64,000 nucleotides of DNA from JADFJB01 sp964464595 (GTDB lineage Bacteria > Zhuqueibacterota > JdFR-76 > DREG01), in the NCBI GenBank assembly GCA_964464595.1, contig CAYXGW010000001.1:62001-126000 (forward strand), in the 5' to 3' direction. Positions 8,458-17,849 of this stretch are shown here, in pieces. A program made the translations under genes and the position numbers. How positions within the stretch are numbered: the stretch's first letter is position 1; each line of letters opens with the position of its first letter. The notes beneath the pieces are model-generated. The model did not search any database, had not been told where the DNA came from, and saw only the letters and a list, made by a program, of their open reading frames with translations.

Positions 8458-9660
8458 TTATTTTTTCTTTAAAGAAAACACAAACCCAACCCCATATTCA
8501 GAGATCAACCTGATTGGTTTCACTATATAATATAGAAATGAAAGGAATGAAGGAAGAGATAAAAAATAGTGGTCTTTTTCATTTGGAGCTAAAACCCAGC
8601 GAGTGTTGCGAGCTAGAATTACAATCTTATCACGATAACGTTCTCTGGTCTTAATCCTGAACAAGGGGGTTTTGTGGGTTACATAATCAGACATTGTAAA
8701 TAGCCATTTATAGACCTTTTGAGCAAGCGAATACACAACGCGATTCGATTGTAATAATGATTTTATTTGTTCTGGTAATTGAGTGCCAAGAAGATCGTTA
8801 GCCAGGAAAAGACCTAGCAAAAACACCCTTTCGCCACCAATACTTTTGGCTAATTTCAGAATATAATTCCAATCTACTTCAGGATTTGCTTCAACCAGTT
8901 TGGAGATGTCACAGATCCACTTTAATCTTTTCCAATTATGTTTTGTGCCATGGATACAATGGATAAGTAATGAATCTTCAGGTGAAAATCCTTGAACGGT
9001 TTTCCCTGAAAACTGTATTTTTCGTGAATTGTCCCATAACTTATCCTGGTCCAGGGGAAAATGGTAAATTCTTGATACAATATCCCAGTGAAGCTCTACT
9101 CTGATATGACCTTCTTCTTTTAAAAACTCAAAGTCGTTTCTTTCCTCGAGATAAACCTCTTCATCTACTGCTATTTTCTTAAACAAAATAAATCCATTAG
9201 TAAGTAAAAGGCTTTGGGCCTTTAGCACATCCTTTTTCCGTACCAATATGTCCAAATCAACAAATTGTCTTAGCGATATACTTCCGTAATTCGATTCTGC
9301 AAAGACTGGTCCTTTCAAAGAGATTGTTTCTATCCCGTTGGATTCAAATAAGTCCAGTATCTTTAGTAACTCCCCTGTCAGAATTAGATTTCGCTGTACG
9401 TTTGTTAAATATTGTTCTTTAAGATCATTCATTTCCTTAATGGGAACAAAATCCTGAGCAATGTTTTTCAAATTATTATAAATGATTGGCAAAACTCCAT
9501 GTAACGCAGCAGTGCGATGAAAATAGTCCCAATCTATCTCTTTAGTAAGCAATTCCTTGATGGCAAGAGCATTCTTTTGATCCCTATGAGACTTAAGGCA
9601 AGCTATCAAAAGCTTGTGTTCAGGATGGGTATTTATAATTGTCTTTAAATTATTTATCAT
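8458..9660 (-). CDS. Nucleotidyltransferase-family protein of lasso-cluster type
   Basis: About 400 residues from the ATG at 9660; the frame is open to a TTG at 9681. It belongs to the uncharacterised nucleotidyltransferase family often encoded beside B2 peptidase and HPr-kinase-like genes in lasso peptide regions. The key region is I-S-L-K-G-P near residue 112, followed by R-Q-F-V-D-L-D-I-L-V near 130, where the paired Asp would bind metal. A central H-W-D-I segment and a helical C-terminus follow. It converges on the acetyltransferase gene with only eight bases between the stops. It may add a nucleotide or phosphate group to the product, or act on another target. Confidence 0.8.
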   Translation of the reverse strand: MINNLKTIINTHPEHKLLIACLKSHRDQKNALAIKELLTKEIDWDYFHRTAALHGVLPIIYNNLKNIAQDFVPIKEMNDLKEQYLTNVQRNLILTGELLKILDLFESNGIETISLKGPVFAESNYGSISLRQFVDLDILVRKKDVLKAQSLLLTNGFILFKKIAVDEEVYLEERNDFEFLKEEGHIRVELHWDIVSRIYHFPLDQDKLWDNSRKIQFSGKTVQGFSPEDSLLIHCIHGTKHNWKRLKWICDISKLVEANPEVDWNYILKLAKSIGGERVFLLGLFLANDLLGTQLPEQIKSLLQSNRVVYSLAQKVYKWLFTMSDYVTHKTPLFRIKTRERYRDKIVILARNTRWVLAPNEKDHYFLSLPSFLSFLYYIVKPIRLISEYGVGFVFSLKKK

Positions 9661-9727
9661 AACTATTTTAAATATTATCAACTTTGTATTTACAATTCAA
9701 TAGTATCGGTTTTGATTGTTTCTATTA

Positions 9728-11716
9728 TTACTTCAACAATAAGGCTTTTTTCATCGAAGTAAACCCACTAGTCTCTAATTTGAAAAAATATATTCCCGAG
9801 CTTAAGGACTTCGCATTCCACTCTATGGTGTAGGTTCCGGGTTTCTGCTTTTCTTTAATAAGATTAGCCACCCATTTTCCATTGAGATCTAAAATTTGCA
9901 AACTCACATCTGTTTCTTCCGGAATATTGTATCGAATTGCTGTAATCGGATTAAATGGATTCGGATAATTTTGCCAAAGCGTAAACGTAACTGGTACAGA
10001 ATCAATTTTTATTTCACGAGAATATTCGAAAGAACCATCACTATTAATTTGTTTTAATCGGTAGAAATAAGTAGTACCAGGCAATATATTTTGATCAAGA
10101 AAAGTATATTCGTTTAAAAACGTAGTGGTTCCATTCCCCTGCACAAATCCTATTTTTTCCCAGGATCCATTCTCATTTTTTCGTTCAACAACAAATCCAT
10201 AATTGTTTGTCTCGGAGAAAGTAGTCCAAAATAATTCTATGGTATTGTCTTTGATTTTTGCTGAAAATGTGCTTAGCTCCACAGGCACAGTATTGGTTCG
10301 CGGTTTGCCTGGATCAACAATGTGGTACCACATTGTGTCTTTTAAACCTGCTTGATCCATTGTAATAGCTTGGAAATAAAATGATCTGCTTGGTTGGGTC
10401 GATGTGGCAGAAATAGCTACGATTGAATCTTGCTGAAGAGATACAAAATCAAGTTCATTCAACAAAAAGTAAGTTACTTCTCCTCCGAGAGATGAAACTC
10501 TAAGAGTATCTCGTTGTGTCGTTCCATTTATGCGAAATGATCGTCCGGAAAGAGGTACAAATCGCGGTCGAAATACCGTATTTCCACCTACCTCAAAATT
10601 AATTTGTTTTTTTACAGACCCATCAACACTAATAGTCGCTTTCCATGTTCCATAATCGCCAGGAGATACATTTTGTGCGAAATTCAAGACCAATTTATAC
10701 CATGCCCTTTGAGTTTTATCCGGAAGCGAAAAGGGCGGCGTTTGATTAAACAGTGAATTATCCTGACGATGAACTCTTATTGTAAAAGCATTACCCGCCT
10801 GGCCCTGAACTTGCAGCCAAACGATTATAATTGTTTCACTTTTTCCAAATACTTGCGGTTGAGACAGTCTCTCTTTAAATAGATCGAAAGAAATATTATT
10901 TTCATCTCCACCAGCAGAAGCCCTGGTTGCTACCCCCATATCGTAAATTCTGATCGGATCATTCCCCACATAAGGCTCCTGGTTCTGCCAAAGACTTGGT
11001 AGCGCATTAAAGGTTCCCTGCCATGGATCGCGTTTCTGCCAAATTCCGTTGATGTATTCCCCAACCTCAAAATGTAAATGCGCCTCTGTTGAATTACCTG
11101 AACTACCGGCAAGTCCGAGTATATCACCTTTTTCAATTGTTTCACCTTCTTCAACTGTAACAGAATTCTTTCGAAAATGAACGTACCATGCATGAGTTCC
11201 ATCGTCATGTTGAACAATGACTCTATTTCCAAAATCGGGATATGGCGGTTCGGTGTTTCGATCCTGTTTGGAAAAAATGGTTTCAACCACTGTCCCGTCT
11301 GCAGCCGCAACGATTTTCATGCCGCGATCCATTGCTCGAAAATTAAAAAGTGTCACATCAGTTCCTTGATGCCCATTATAGGTATGAGGATTACCCATGT
11401 AATCAGCAATATTGTTTGAATTGTCATCATCGACATAATTGACTAAAATTAAACAATCGTGCAATTGGTTAATAAGTGGCCAGTCAAATAATGGATAATT
11501 AATTTTTTGAATTGCATTTGAAGATGTTCTGTGTCTTCCTGTTTTTTGCCAAAATGTAACGTGGTTTAATATTGGTAAGCAGTTGAATTCATATACCTTT
11601 GGGTTCACTATTTTTACGGATTGGTGAGAATTGAAAGGGTCGGTTTGGCTGTAAACCGGATTGGATATCAGGCTTATTGAGAGGTATAAAATAAAGAGGA
11701 CTGTTCTGCCAATCAA
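9728..11716 (-). CDS. Secreted M23 peptidase with fibronectin-like region and T9SS sorting domain
   Basis: The protein has 662 residues and a signal peptide ending in P-V-Y-S-Q. The M23/LytM zinc motifs are H-Q-G-T-D-V near residue 115 and H-L-H-F-E near 215, so it is likely an active endopeptidase on peptidoglycan or other glycine-rich links. A fibronectin-like module with V-P-V-E-L-S-T-F-S-A lies near 480. The C-terminus has N-Y-P-N-P-F-N-P and ends L-E-T-S-G-F-T-S-M-K-K-A-L-L-L-K, a type A T9SS sorting domain. The start is TTG, supported by AGGAG five bases upstream. Expected at the cell surface or outside. Confidence 0.9.
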   Translation of the reverse strand: MIGRTVLFILYLSISLISNPVYSQTDPFNSHQSVKIVNPKVYEFNCLPILNHVTFWQKTGRHRTSSNAIQKINYPLFDWPLINQLHDCLILVNYVDDDNSNNIADYMGNPHTYNGHQGTDVTLFNFRAMDRGMKIVAAADGTVVETIFSKQDRNTEPPYPDFGNRVIVQHDDGTHAWYVHFRKNSVTVEEGETIEKGDILGLAGSSGNSTEAHLHFEVGEYINGIWQKRDPWQGTFNALPSLWQNQEPYVGNDPIRIYDMGVATRASAGGDENNISFDLFKERLSQPQVFGKSETIIIVWLQVQGQAGNAFTIRVHRQDNSLFNQTPPFSLPDKTQRAWYKLVLNFAQNVSPGDYGTWKATISVDGSVKKQINFEVGGNTVFRPRFVPLSGRSFRINGTTQRDTLRVSSLGGEVTYFLLNELDFVSLQQDSIVAISATSTQPSRSFYFQAITMDQAGLKDTMWYHIVDPGKPRTNTVPVELSTFSAKIKDNTIELFWTTFSETNNYGFVVERKNENGSWEKIGFVQGNGTTTFLNEYTFLDQNILPGTTYFYRLKQINSDGSFEYSREIKIDSVPVTFTLWQNYPNPFNPITAIRYNIPEETDVSLQILDLNGKWVANLIKEKQKPGTYTIEWNAKSLSSGIYFFKLETSGFTSMKKALLLK

Positions 11717-11853
11717 AAAAAGCTCCTAAACACTTAATTTAAAGTTAATTTATATTGCAAAAACTATGCAAAAGTATCTTTACATTGAGAATCCCATGAT
11801 TGAATTTCAAACAAAAGCAGGACTAATTGACTATTGCCAATAAAGGATTCGTT

Positions 11854-12097
11854 ATGAATACCAAAATCGACAATTTCGGGAGAATACTTATCCCCAAAAG
11901 ATAAGAAAAAAATTGGGGTTAGAACCAGGAGAGAGAATAGGTATCGAATCAACTGGAAAAAACATTATTCTCAAATAAGCCAAGAGAATAAAGCGAATCA
12001 ATAAAACTTAAAAAGTTTTGAAAAACTTCTTGCGTTAAGCCAAAAGTTTCAACTTACAGTCGATCCCAACATAGATCTATCAAAAACTGACCAATGA
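11854..12097 (+). pseudogene. Broken AbrB-family antitoxin
   Basis: From ATG at 11854, with AAAGGA six bases upstream, the frame reads M-N-T-K-I-D-N-F-G-R-I-L-I-P-K and then hits TAA at 11902. One base back, from 11901 to 11978, it continues I-R-K-K-L-G-L-E-P-G-E-R-I-G-I-E-S, the rest of a SpoVT/AbrB DNA-binding domain. A third frame (12011-12097) gives S-F-E-K-L-L-A-L-S-Q-K-F-Q-L-T and ends D-L-S-K-T-D-Q with TGA, like the C-terminal toxin-binding tail of such antitoxins. At least two frame changes make this a remnant of a toxin-antitoxin pair. Confidence 0.7.
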
Positions 12098-12165
12098 GAT
12101 TTGACACAAGACTAATTTTGAAATTGAAACTTCCACCAAAACCAGCTAATAAGATCAATAACTAA
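12094..12165 (+). pseudogene. Possible stump of the partner PIN-type toxin
   Basis: The ATG at 12094 overlaps the antitoxin stop by ATGA, the usual arrangement of antitoxin and toxin genes. It encodes only 23 residues starting M-R-F-D-T-R-L-I-L-K-L, which resembles the first strand of a PIN nuclease with its first metal-binding Asp, and then stops at 12163. The rest of the toxin is absent; the convergent dppA gene begins immediately. This is a weak call based on position and a short motif. Confidence 0.35.
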
Positions 12166-13049
12166 TATACTTATACATAAGCCGTATAAGTTTATAAGCC
12201 TCATTCATATTCTTAGCCGTATAAGTAACCGTAAATCCATCCTCTCCTTTTCCCATTCCAGGAATAGCTTGCAAAATATCCGCATGCATTGTTGAGGCCA
12301 ACTTCATTTTGATTCGCACAGGAGTTCCGATATCATAAGGCTTTGCTTTAGACAGGTTTCGCAAAGCCTCCTTCGTTGCAGATGCCAGGCGTTTGTGAAC
12401 AACTTTGGGGTGAACCAGTTTTGCCACTTGTGGAGTAATAGCCTCTTTCGTACTCACAGTATTTGTGCTAAGCAAATGCTTTAATTCCCTGGTTAAATCC
12501 AAATCTCCGCAAGCCAAAACCACTGGTACTCCAAGCTCCCCGGCAAATGCAGCATTTAAGCCACCCTCCCCTACTTCAATATCATTGAGCCTATAGTCCC
12601 TTCACCGATCCCGAACCGGTATGGGCCAGGAATCCGTTGGGATCGCCGGCTTTTGTGTGGTAGCCAATAAATATTACCCCATCAAAACCTTCTTCCAAAC
12701 CCTGCACCATCCCCAATGGTTTGAGATTCCCCTGGATATATGTGACTCTTTCATCCAGTTCCGTATGATATAAATTTTGCATATCACCATGTGAATCATT
12801 CACAAGAATATCAGCAGGGCCATGCTCAAAGATAGCTTTTATTACTGTGTTTACTTCGTCGGTCATTAGCCTGCGTCCAATTGAATAATCCTTGCCATTT
12901 CCACGCGTCATCTTGCCGGTTCCTATACCACCGATTCCTTCCATATCTACAGAAATAAAAATTTTGAGTGGTTTTTCCTGTGCAGACACAAAATTGCAGA
13001 TGAACGCGAATAAAAGAATAATTGAGGCAGTTGAAAATTTTTGAATCAT
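12155..13049 (-). pseudogene. M55 D-aminopeptidase (DppA family) with one frameshift
   Basis: The first part (13049-12591) has a signal peptide, the zinc motif S-V-D-M-E-G-I, N-D-S-H-G-D-M and G-Y-H-T-K-A-G, then stops in G-S-V-K-G-L. The rest (from about 12596 to 12155) is in the next frame and reads R-L-N-D-I-E-V-G-E-G-G-L-N, then P-V-V-L-A-C-G-D, the expected continuation of the family. The join is at a GGG run, where removing one G restores the frame. Combined length, about 297 residues, is normal for a secreted M55 enzyme. Members release D-amino acids such as D-Ala from short peptides. It may be a working gene with an assembly error. GAGAGGAAA precedes the ATG. Confidence 0.85.
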
Positions 13050-13086
13050 GATTTCCTCTCTTTTAATTGCTGATAGAAATATCGCC

Positions 13087-16023
13087 TTAATTACCCATTG
13101 GATCGCTACGTAAGGTAATTTTGTTTGTGTAGGTTTTGCCGTTAACTTTCATTTTGATTAAATAATCTCCTGGATTTGCCTGTTCTCCTTGCAGTCTGCC
13201 TCTAAAAGTCCTTCGAAACACACTAATACTGCCAAAAGTTTTTCGTAATTGGTCGATCAGTTGATTTAGCGATTCAATACTTCTTGACGATTTAATCACT
13301 TTTTGAGTTTGTGCTAACACCTGTTTTTGCTCTTTTGTTTTTTGCGGGAATTTAGCTATTCGGTCGAGAATCGATTCAAGGTTCTTGATAAATCGATTAA
13401 TTCGTTCAGGTGTCGGATCGAAGCGGAAATTCCAAAGCGCTCTATTTAATCCCGATTCGCCTGGAACGGAAAGGGTTCTTTTCCTGGCGCCTAAAAGATC
13501 GATTATTTCGATAGAGACTTCTTTGGATTTTGATTTGAGATAATAATTAATCAACCCGCCGCTAATTAATTTAGCCCTGACTATATCTTCTCTTTTGGGA
13601 ATGTATGGCGGATTCTCTCCCGCATAAAACATGTGTCCACGAACACCGCCGCGGGAAGCATCCTGCCAAATCGTCATAGGTCGATTGGTAAAAATGTGAG
13701 CTTCAGAATCCAGGATGGAATTCGTCAATTGCTGCAGGGGAGTAATATCATCGGCAATCCAAAAACCACGGCCATGAGTCCCTGCGATCAAGTCACCATC
13801 GCGCGGATGAATGACCAGGTCATGAAAAGCAACAGTAGGCATATTATTCATGAATCGTGTCCAGGAATTACCACCATTCAAACTCACAAAACAGGCAAAT
13901 TCAGAACCGGCAAAAAGCACGTTTCTATTTTTTGGATCCTCCCGAATCACATACATTGAATGCCCATCAGGTATGTTATTGGTAATTTTATTCCATGTTT
14001 TACCAAAGTCGTTCGTCATGTAAATCCATGTTGAAAGATCCGCGCTTCGATGGCCATCAAAAGTTACATAACAAATACCTTCATCAAAATGAGAAGCTTC
14101 CACACAACTAACCCACATTCCAGTAGGAACATCGGGAATATTCGCTCGAATATTTGTCCAGTTAACCCCGCCATTGCGGGTTATCTGAATATTTCCATCG
14201 TCTGTTCCAACCCAAATGAGAGCTGTATTTAAAGACGAAACCGAAATACTGGTTATGGCGCAATGGGTTTCCGCACCTGACATGTCACGGGTTAAACCAC
14301 CGGAAAGTGCATCTTGTTTAGCCGGATTATTGGTCGATAAATCCGGGCTGACAATTCGCCAGTGATAACCACCATCCACCGTTTCAAACAAATGATTACT
14401 ACCCAAATACAAAGTTTGCGGATTGTGGGGAGACATAACCATGGGCGCCCGCCAGTTAAAGCGAAATTGCCTTGGTAACCGGTTACCGGATGCAGAACCT
14501 TCTTTATCATAATCGCTATAATTAATAATATTGGAAGGTCTTGGGCGACTAAATTCAACCTGTCGTGTTTCCGCATTGTATCTTCGGAAACTTCCGTTTT
14601 CAGCCTCGGTGTAAACTTTACGCCAGTCAGTTGGATCCACCTGGACAAACATGCCGTCTCCCCAATGTAATTTCCACCATGAATCATTCAACACTCCCCG
14701 GACATCTTTGCTAAAATTAGGACCGCCCCAGGTGCCATTATCCTGGGTTCCTCCATATACGAAATACGGGTCTCGCATATCAACTCCGAGTGCGTAAAAT
14801 TGACCCACCGGAATATGATCGAATAATTGAAATGTGTTACCATGATCATAGGTCAGGGTTAAGCCTTTGTCCTTGGCCAGATAATATCTATCTTTGTTGG
14901 ATGGATCCAGCCACATGCCATGATAATCAAGACCGCCTTCGAATTCGAGACCGCCGGGAACAAAAGTTTTGCCGCCATCTTCTGATAACCGGATCGTTGT
15001 GGTTAACACATACACTCTTTGATCATCCAATGGATTGATACGAATCTGGCTGTAATAAAAGGGTCGGTTATTGTAGCGATTTGTGTATTGCCAGTTTTGT
15101 CCGCCATCCTCGGAGCGGTAAATTCCGGTACCAAGCAGTTTCATATTATAATAATCCGGATTGTCTTCCCGGGGTTGAAATCCGTGTTCGATAATTGCCA
15201 TTAGAATTTTTGGATTCGACTGATAAATGTCAAGCCCAATACGCCCGGTTTCTCCAGCAGGTAAGCCGTTAGTTAATTTGGTCCAGGTACCCCCGCCATC
15301 CGTTGTTTTGAAAATTCCGCCGTTGGGGCCGCCGCTATCAAATCGATTGGGTTTGCGAAGCCGTTGATAAAATGCAACATACAAAGTATTGGGATCGCCC
15401 GGATCTATGACCAGGTCGATTGCACCTGTTTTACCATCATCAGGTAAGCCATTGGTTAATTTAACCCAGCTCTTGCCGCCGTTCGTGGTTTTGAACAAAC
15501 CCCGGTCACCGATATAACCCCATAAATAGCCAATCGCTGCTACATAAACAATATTTCTATGGATTGGATGAACGACTACCCTGGCGATCTGATAAGTATT
15601 TTTTAGTCCCATATGATGAAAGCTTTTTCCACCATCCATGGATTTATAAATACCATCCCCCCAGGCTACACTGTTTCTATTGTTTGCTTCTCCCGTTCCC
15701 ACCCAGATGATGTTCGGATCATTCTGAAAAATGGCAATATCCCCGATCGATGCGCTCCCGTAATCATCAAAAATCGGTTCCCATGTAGTTCCGGCATTGA
15801 CGGATTTCCAAACACCACCAGAAGCAGAAGCAGCCACAACATGGCTAAAATCGTTATCCAATGCTTCAACATCAACAAACCTTCCGGAAAAATTTCCCGG
15901 TCCGATATTACGCCATCGTATTTCTTTTAAGAGATCCCCATTATTTTGAGCGAATAATCCTTTTAGACAAAACAAAAGAATTAAGATGACGAATAAATTT
16001 ACTTGTCTCAGTTTGACTATCAT
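13087..16023 (-). CDS. Secreted VPS10/BNR-repeat beta-propeller protein
   Basis: The protein has 978 residues and a signal peptide ending G-L-F-A-Q. It contains at least seven BNR/Asp-box style motifs (S-x-D-G-G-x-x-W or N-G-G-x-x-W), such as K-T-T-N-G-G-K-S-W and R-S-E-D-G-G-Q-N-W, which build one or two sortilin-like beta-propellers. The C-terminal 150 residues are a helical region and a small beta domain. This architecture is common in FCB and related phyla as an exported protein of unknown substrate; it is not a proven glycosidase. GAGGAA lies ahead of the ATG. It is followed by the M55 gene 38 bases downstream, so peptide or cell-envelope turnover is a possible shared theme. Confidence 0.85.
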   Translation of the reverse strand: MIVKLRQVNLFVILILLFCLKGLFAQNNGDLLKEIRWRNIGPGNFSGRFVDVEALDNDFSHVVAASASGGVWKSVNAGTTWEPIFDDYGSASIGDIAIFQNDPNIIWVGTGEANNRNSVAWGDGIYKSMDGGKSFHHMGLKNTYQIARVVVHPIHRNIVYVAAIGYLWGYIGDRGLFKTTNGGKSWVKLTNGLPDDGKTGAIDLVIDPGDPNTLYVAFYQRLRKPNRFDSGGPNGGIFKTTDGGGTWTKLTNGLPAGETGRIGLDIYQSNPKILMAIIEHGFQPREDNPDYYNMKLLGTGIYRSEDGGQNWQYTNRYNNRPFYYSQIRINPLDDQRVYVLTTTIRLSEDGGKTFVPGGLEFEGGLDYHGMWLDPSNKDRYYLAKDKGLTLTYDHGNTFQLFDHIPVGQFYALGVDMRDPYFVYGGTQDNGTWGGPNFSKDVRGVLNDSWWKLHWGDGMFVQVDPTDWRKVYTEAENGSFRRYNAETRQVEFSRPRPSNIINYSDYDKEGSASGNRLPRQFRFNWRAPMVMSPHNPQTLYLGSNHLFETVDGGYHWRIVSPDLSTNNPAKQDALSGGLTRDMSGAETHCAITSISVSSLNTALIWVGTDDGNIQITRNGGVNWTNIRANIPDVPTGMWVSCVEASHFDEGICYVTFDGHRSADLSTWIYMTNDFGKTWNKITNNIPDGHSMYVIREDPKNRNVLFAGSEFACFVSLNGGNSWTRFMNNMPTVAFHDLVIHPRDGDLIAGTHGRGFWIADDITPLQQLTNSILDSEAHIFTNRPMTIWQDASRGGVRGHMFYAGENPPYIPKREDIVRAKLISGGLINYYLKSKSKEVSIEIIDLLGARKRTLSVPGESGLNRALWNFRFDPTPERINRFIKNLESILDRIAKFPQKTKEQKQVLAQTQKVIKSSRSIESLNQLIDQLRKTFGSISVFRRTFRGRLQGEQANPGDYLIKMKVNGKTYTNKITLRSDPMGN

Positions 16024-16206
16024 CGTATTCCTCTTTTTTGTTTTAAGAATTAATTATTATATTAAACATAGCCCCTTTTAATCTATCTTTTTGTTTTCGC
16101 ATCCAATCAACTATCGAGTAATGTTTCACAAATACACTTCCGATTTACAAATGGGAATCACCTAACATTCAAATTAGGGCAGTCACACTCAATATGAATT
16201 TTTAAT

Positions 16207-17136
16207 TTACTCCCAAATCTTTACTTCATACATATTTTCCGAATCGGCTGCAGCTCTCAACATGCCTAACGAATTGTAGTCAAACACAATATTACCAAGA
16301 TTATCCACAGCAATAATACCGCCATCATCAGGCTTTAGCGTTTGATGAACCACATTATTCGCAGCTTCTTTTAAACTCAAGCCTTTGTAAAACATTTGAC
16401 TATGAATGTCATATGCAACCACGTGACGGATAAATTCTTCACCCGTGCCAGTGCATGAAACTGCACAGGTTTTGTTATTTGCATAATTTCCGCAACCAAT
16501 TTGGGAGCTGTCACTAAGACGGCCATATTTTTTGTTGGTCAAACCTCCTGTAGAGGTTGCAGCAGCCAGGTTGCCATTTTTGTCCAATGCAACAGCGCCG
16601 ACTGTCCCTTTTTCTTTTGGCTGCGAATCATCATCTACAGAATGATCCAGGCGAATCGAATCTTGTTCTTTTGCTTTTGTCCACTGGTCATAACGATATT
16701 GGGAATAAAAATAATCATTATCACAAAATTCAACATTCATTTTTTTGGCAAACTGTTCAGCTCCCAAACCAACCAATGCAACATGAACAGTTTTTTCCAT
16801 TACCAAACGAGCAAGTTTGATGGGATTTTTTACTCCCCGAATTCCAGCCACAGCGCCGCATGATAAATCGATACCGTTCATAATTGAAGCATCCATTTCA
16901 TGGTTGCCTTCGTGATTGAAGACGGAACCTTTCCCGGCGTTGAATTTCAGGTTGTCCTCTAAAGTTTGAACTGTGGCTTCAACGGCATCCAGACTGGCGC
17001 CGCCTTTCTGTAAAATTACGAGACCCACTTTTAGCGCTGCCTCTAATCCATCCAAATATTCCTGCTTAATATTATCTGCAAAATTTCTTGGGATAACACC
17101 GGCGCCGCCATGCACAGCGAGAGCAAATTCCTTCAT
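16207..17136 (-). CDS. Isoaspartyl peptidase / L-asparaginase (Ntn hydrolase)
   Basis: The protein has 309 residues. The N-terminal A-V-H-G-G-A-G is the alpha-subunit motif. The autoprocessing site is G177-T178-V-G-A-V, with T178 becoming the nucleophile at the start of the beta subunit. Substrate-binding G-R-L-S-D-S and G-T-G-E-E-F-I-R follow. No signal peptide, so it is cytoplasmic. It hydrolyses beta-aspartyl dipeptides and asparagine. A damaged copy of its first 40 or so codons and its upstream region is found at 25681-25860. Confidence 0.93.
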   Translation of the reverse strand: MKEFALAVHGGAGVIPRNFADNIKQEYLDGLEAALKVGLVILQKGGASLDAVEATVQTLEDNLKFNAGKGSVFNHEGNHEMDASIMNGIDLSCGAVAGIRGVKNPIKLARLVMEKTVHVALVGLGAEQFAKKMNVEFCDNDYFYSQYRYDQWTKAKEQDSIRLDHSVDDDSQPKEKGTVGAVALDKNGNLAAATSTGGLTNKKYGRLSDSSQIGCGNYANNKTCAVSCTGTGEEFIRHVVAYDIHSQMFYKGLSLKEAANNVVHQTLKPDDGGIIAVDNLGNIVFDYNSLGMLRAAADSENMYEVKIWE

Positions 17137-17501
17137 ATTATAATTTCAGTTATTATTTTAAAAATAATTATTTAAAAGATACCATTTGTATGGGGGATCA
17201 TTCAATATGAGAATAAAGTTCCTAAGAAAAACAAGACTTAACATACTAATATTTTAAAGACTTACATACAAAAGCTCTTAGGAACTATGAATTGAGAATA
17301 ACTGTAAGTATCTGTAGTATTTAGTTCCTTAGTCAAGCTTAAAGCCTACAAAAAGGTACTAAAAAATGACACAAAGGTCAATACAAGGAATATTATATGA
17401 GACAGGTTTATTAAAAAACAATTATTTAGAACTTGTTTCTAGCGGCCAATGGGTGTGTACAACGAAAAGGGGTGTTTTGTTTAGTTTTTTAGGTTGAACA
17501 A
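17137..17501. other. 365-bp region with a doubtful 43-codon ORF
   Basis: Mostly AT-rich. On the plus strand an ATG at 17366, with AAAAGG about nine bases upstream, opens a 43-codon frame ending at 17497 just before the convergent gene at 17502. It includes Q-G-I-L-Y-E-T-G-L-L-K and S-G-Q-W-V-C-T-T-K. I recognise no family and cannot tell whether it is expressed. Confidence 0.3.
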
Positions 17502-17849
17502 TCATGATTTTGCAGAATTTTGTTCAAGTTTTTCGATTCTCTTTAATAGATTTTGCTCTAACTCCTCAACTCTCTTACGAAGATTAGACGCCTCCGCTCG
17601 AAAATGCCAAAATTTTACTAAATAATCTTCACTAAAATACCGTAATGTTTCTAAATCATTTTCTTTAGCAATTATTCTTCTTAGAAATAATAGTCCGTCT
17701 AAATCCAGTTCATTGCTTGTGTCAGTTTGATTTCTTTGCCAATCCAAGATTAAATCTTTTTCTTCAGGGGAATACTTTGATGTTTTGGTTTTTTCCCCGG
17801 TCAAAAGCCAATTTAAATCTTCAATATCACATAAATTAGCTATTAACAC
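17502..17849 (-). CDS. Truncated phage-repressor-like protein with coiled-coil tail
   Basis: The frame is 115 residues from a GTG at 17849; a stop lies a few codons further upstream. Its beginning, I-A-N-L-C-D-I-E-D-L-N-W-L-L-T-G-E, matches the point in phage CI-type or XRE repressors just after the helix-turn-helix, so the DNA-binding half seems to be missing. The rest is acidic and helical, ending in a heptad-like stretch of Leu and Glu. It is probably the remains of a regulator broken by a rearrangement near 17850. It overlaps a plus-strand frame at 17785-18084. Confidence 0.45.
   Translation of the reverse strand: MLIANLCDIEDLNWLLTGEKTKTSKYSPEEKDLILDWQRNQTDTSNELDLDGLLFLRRIIAKENDLETLRYFSEDYLVKFWHFRAEASNLRKRVEELEQNLLKRIEKLEQNSAKS

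Noticed and set aside
11764..11952. 62-codon minus-strand frame with a hydrophobic start
   Set aside because: It is the antisense of the broken AbrB antitoxin, whose three-frame translation is much better supported.
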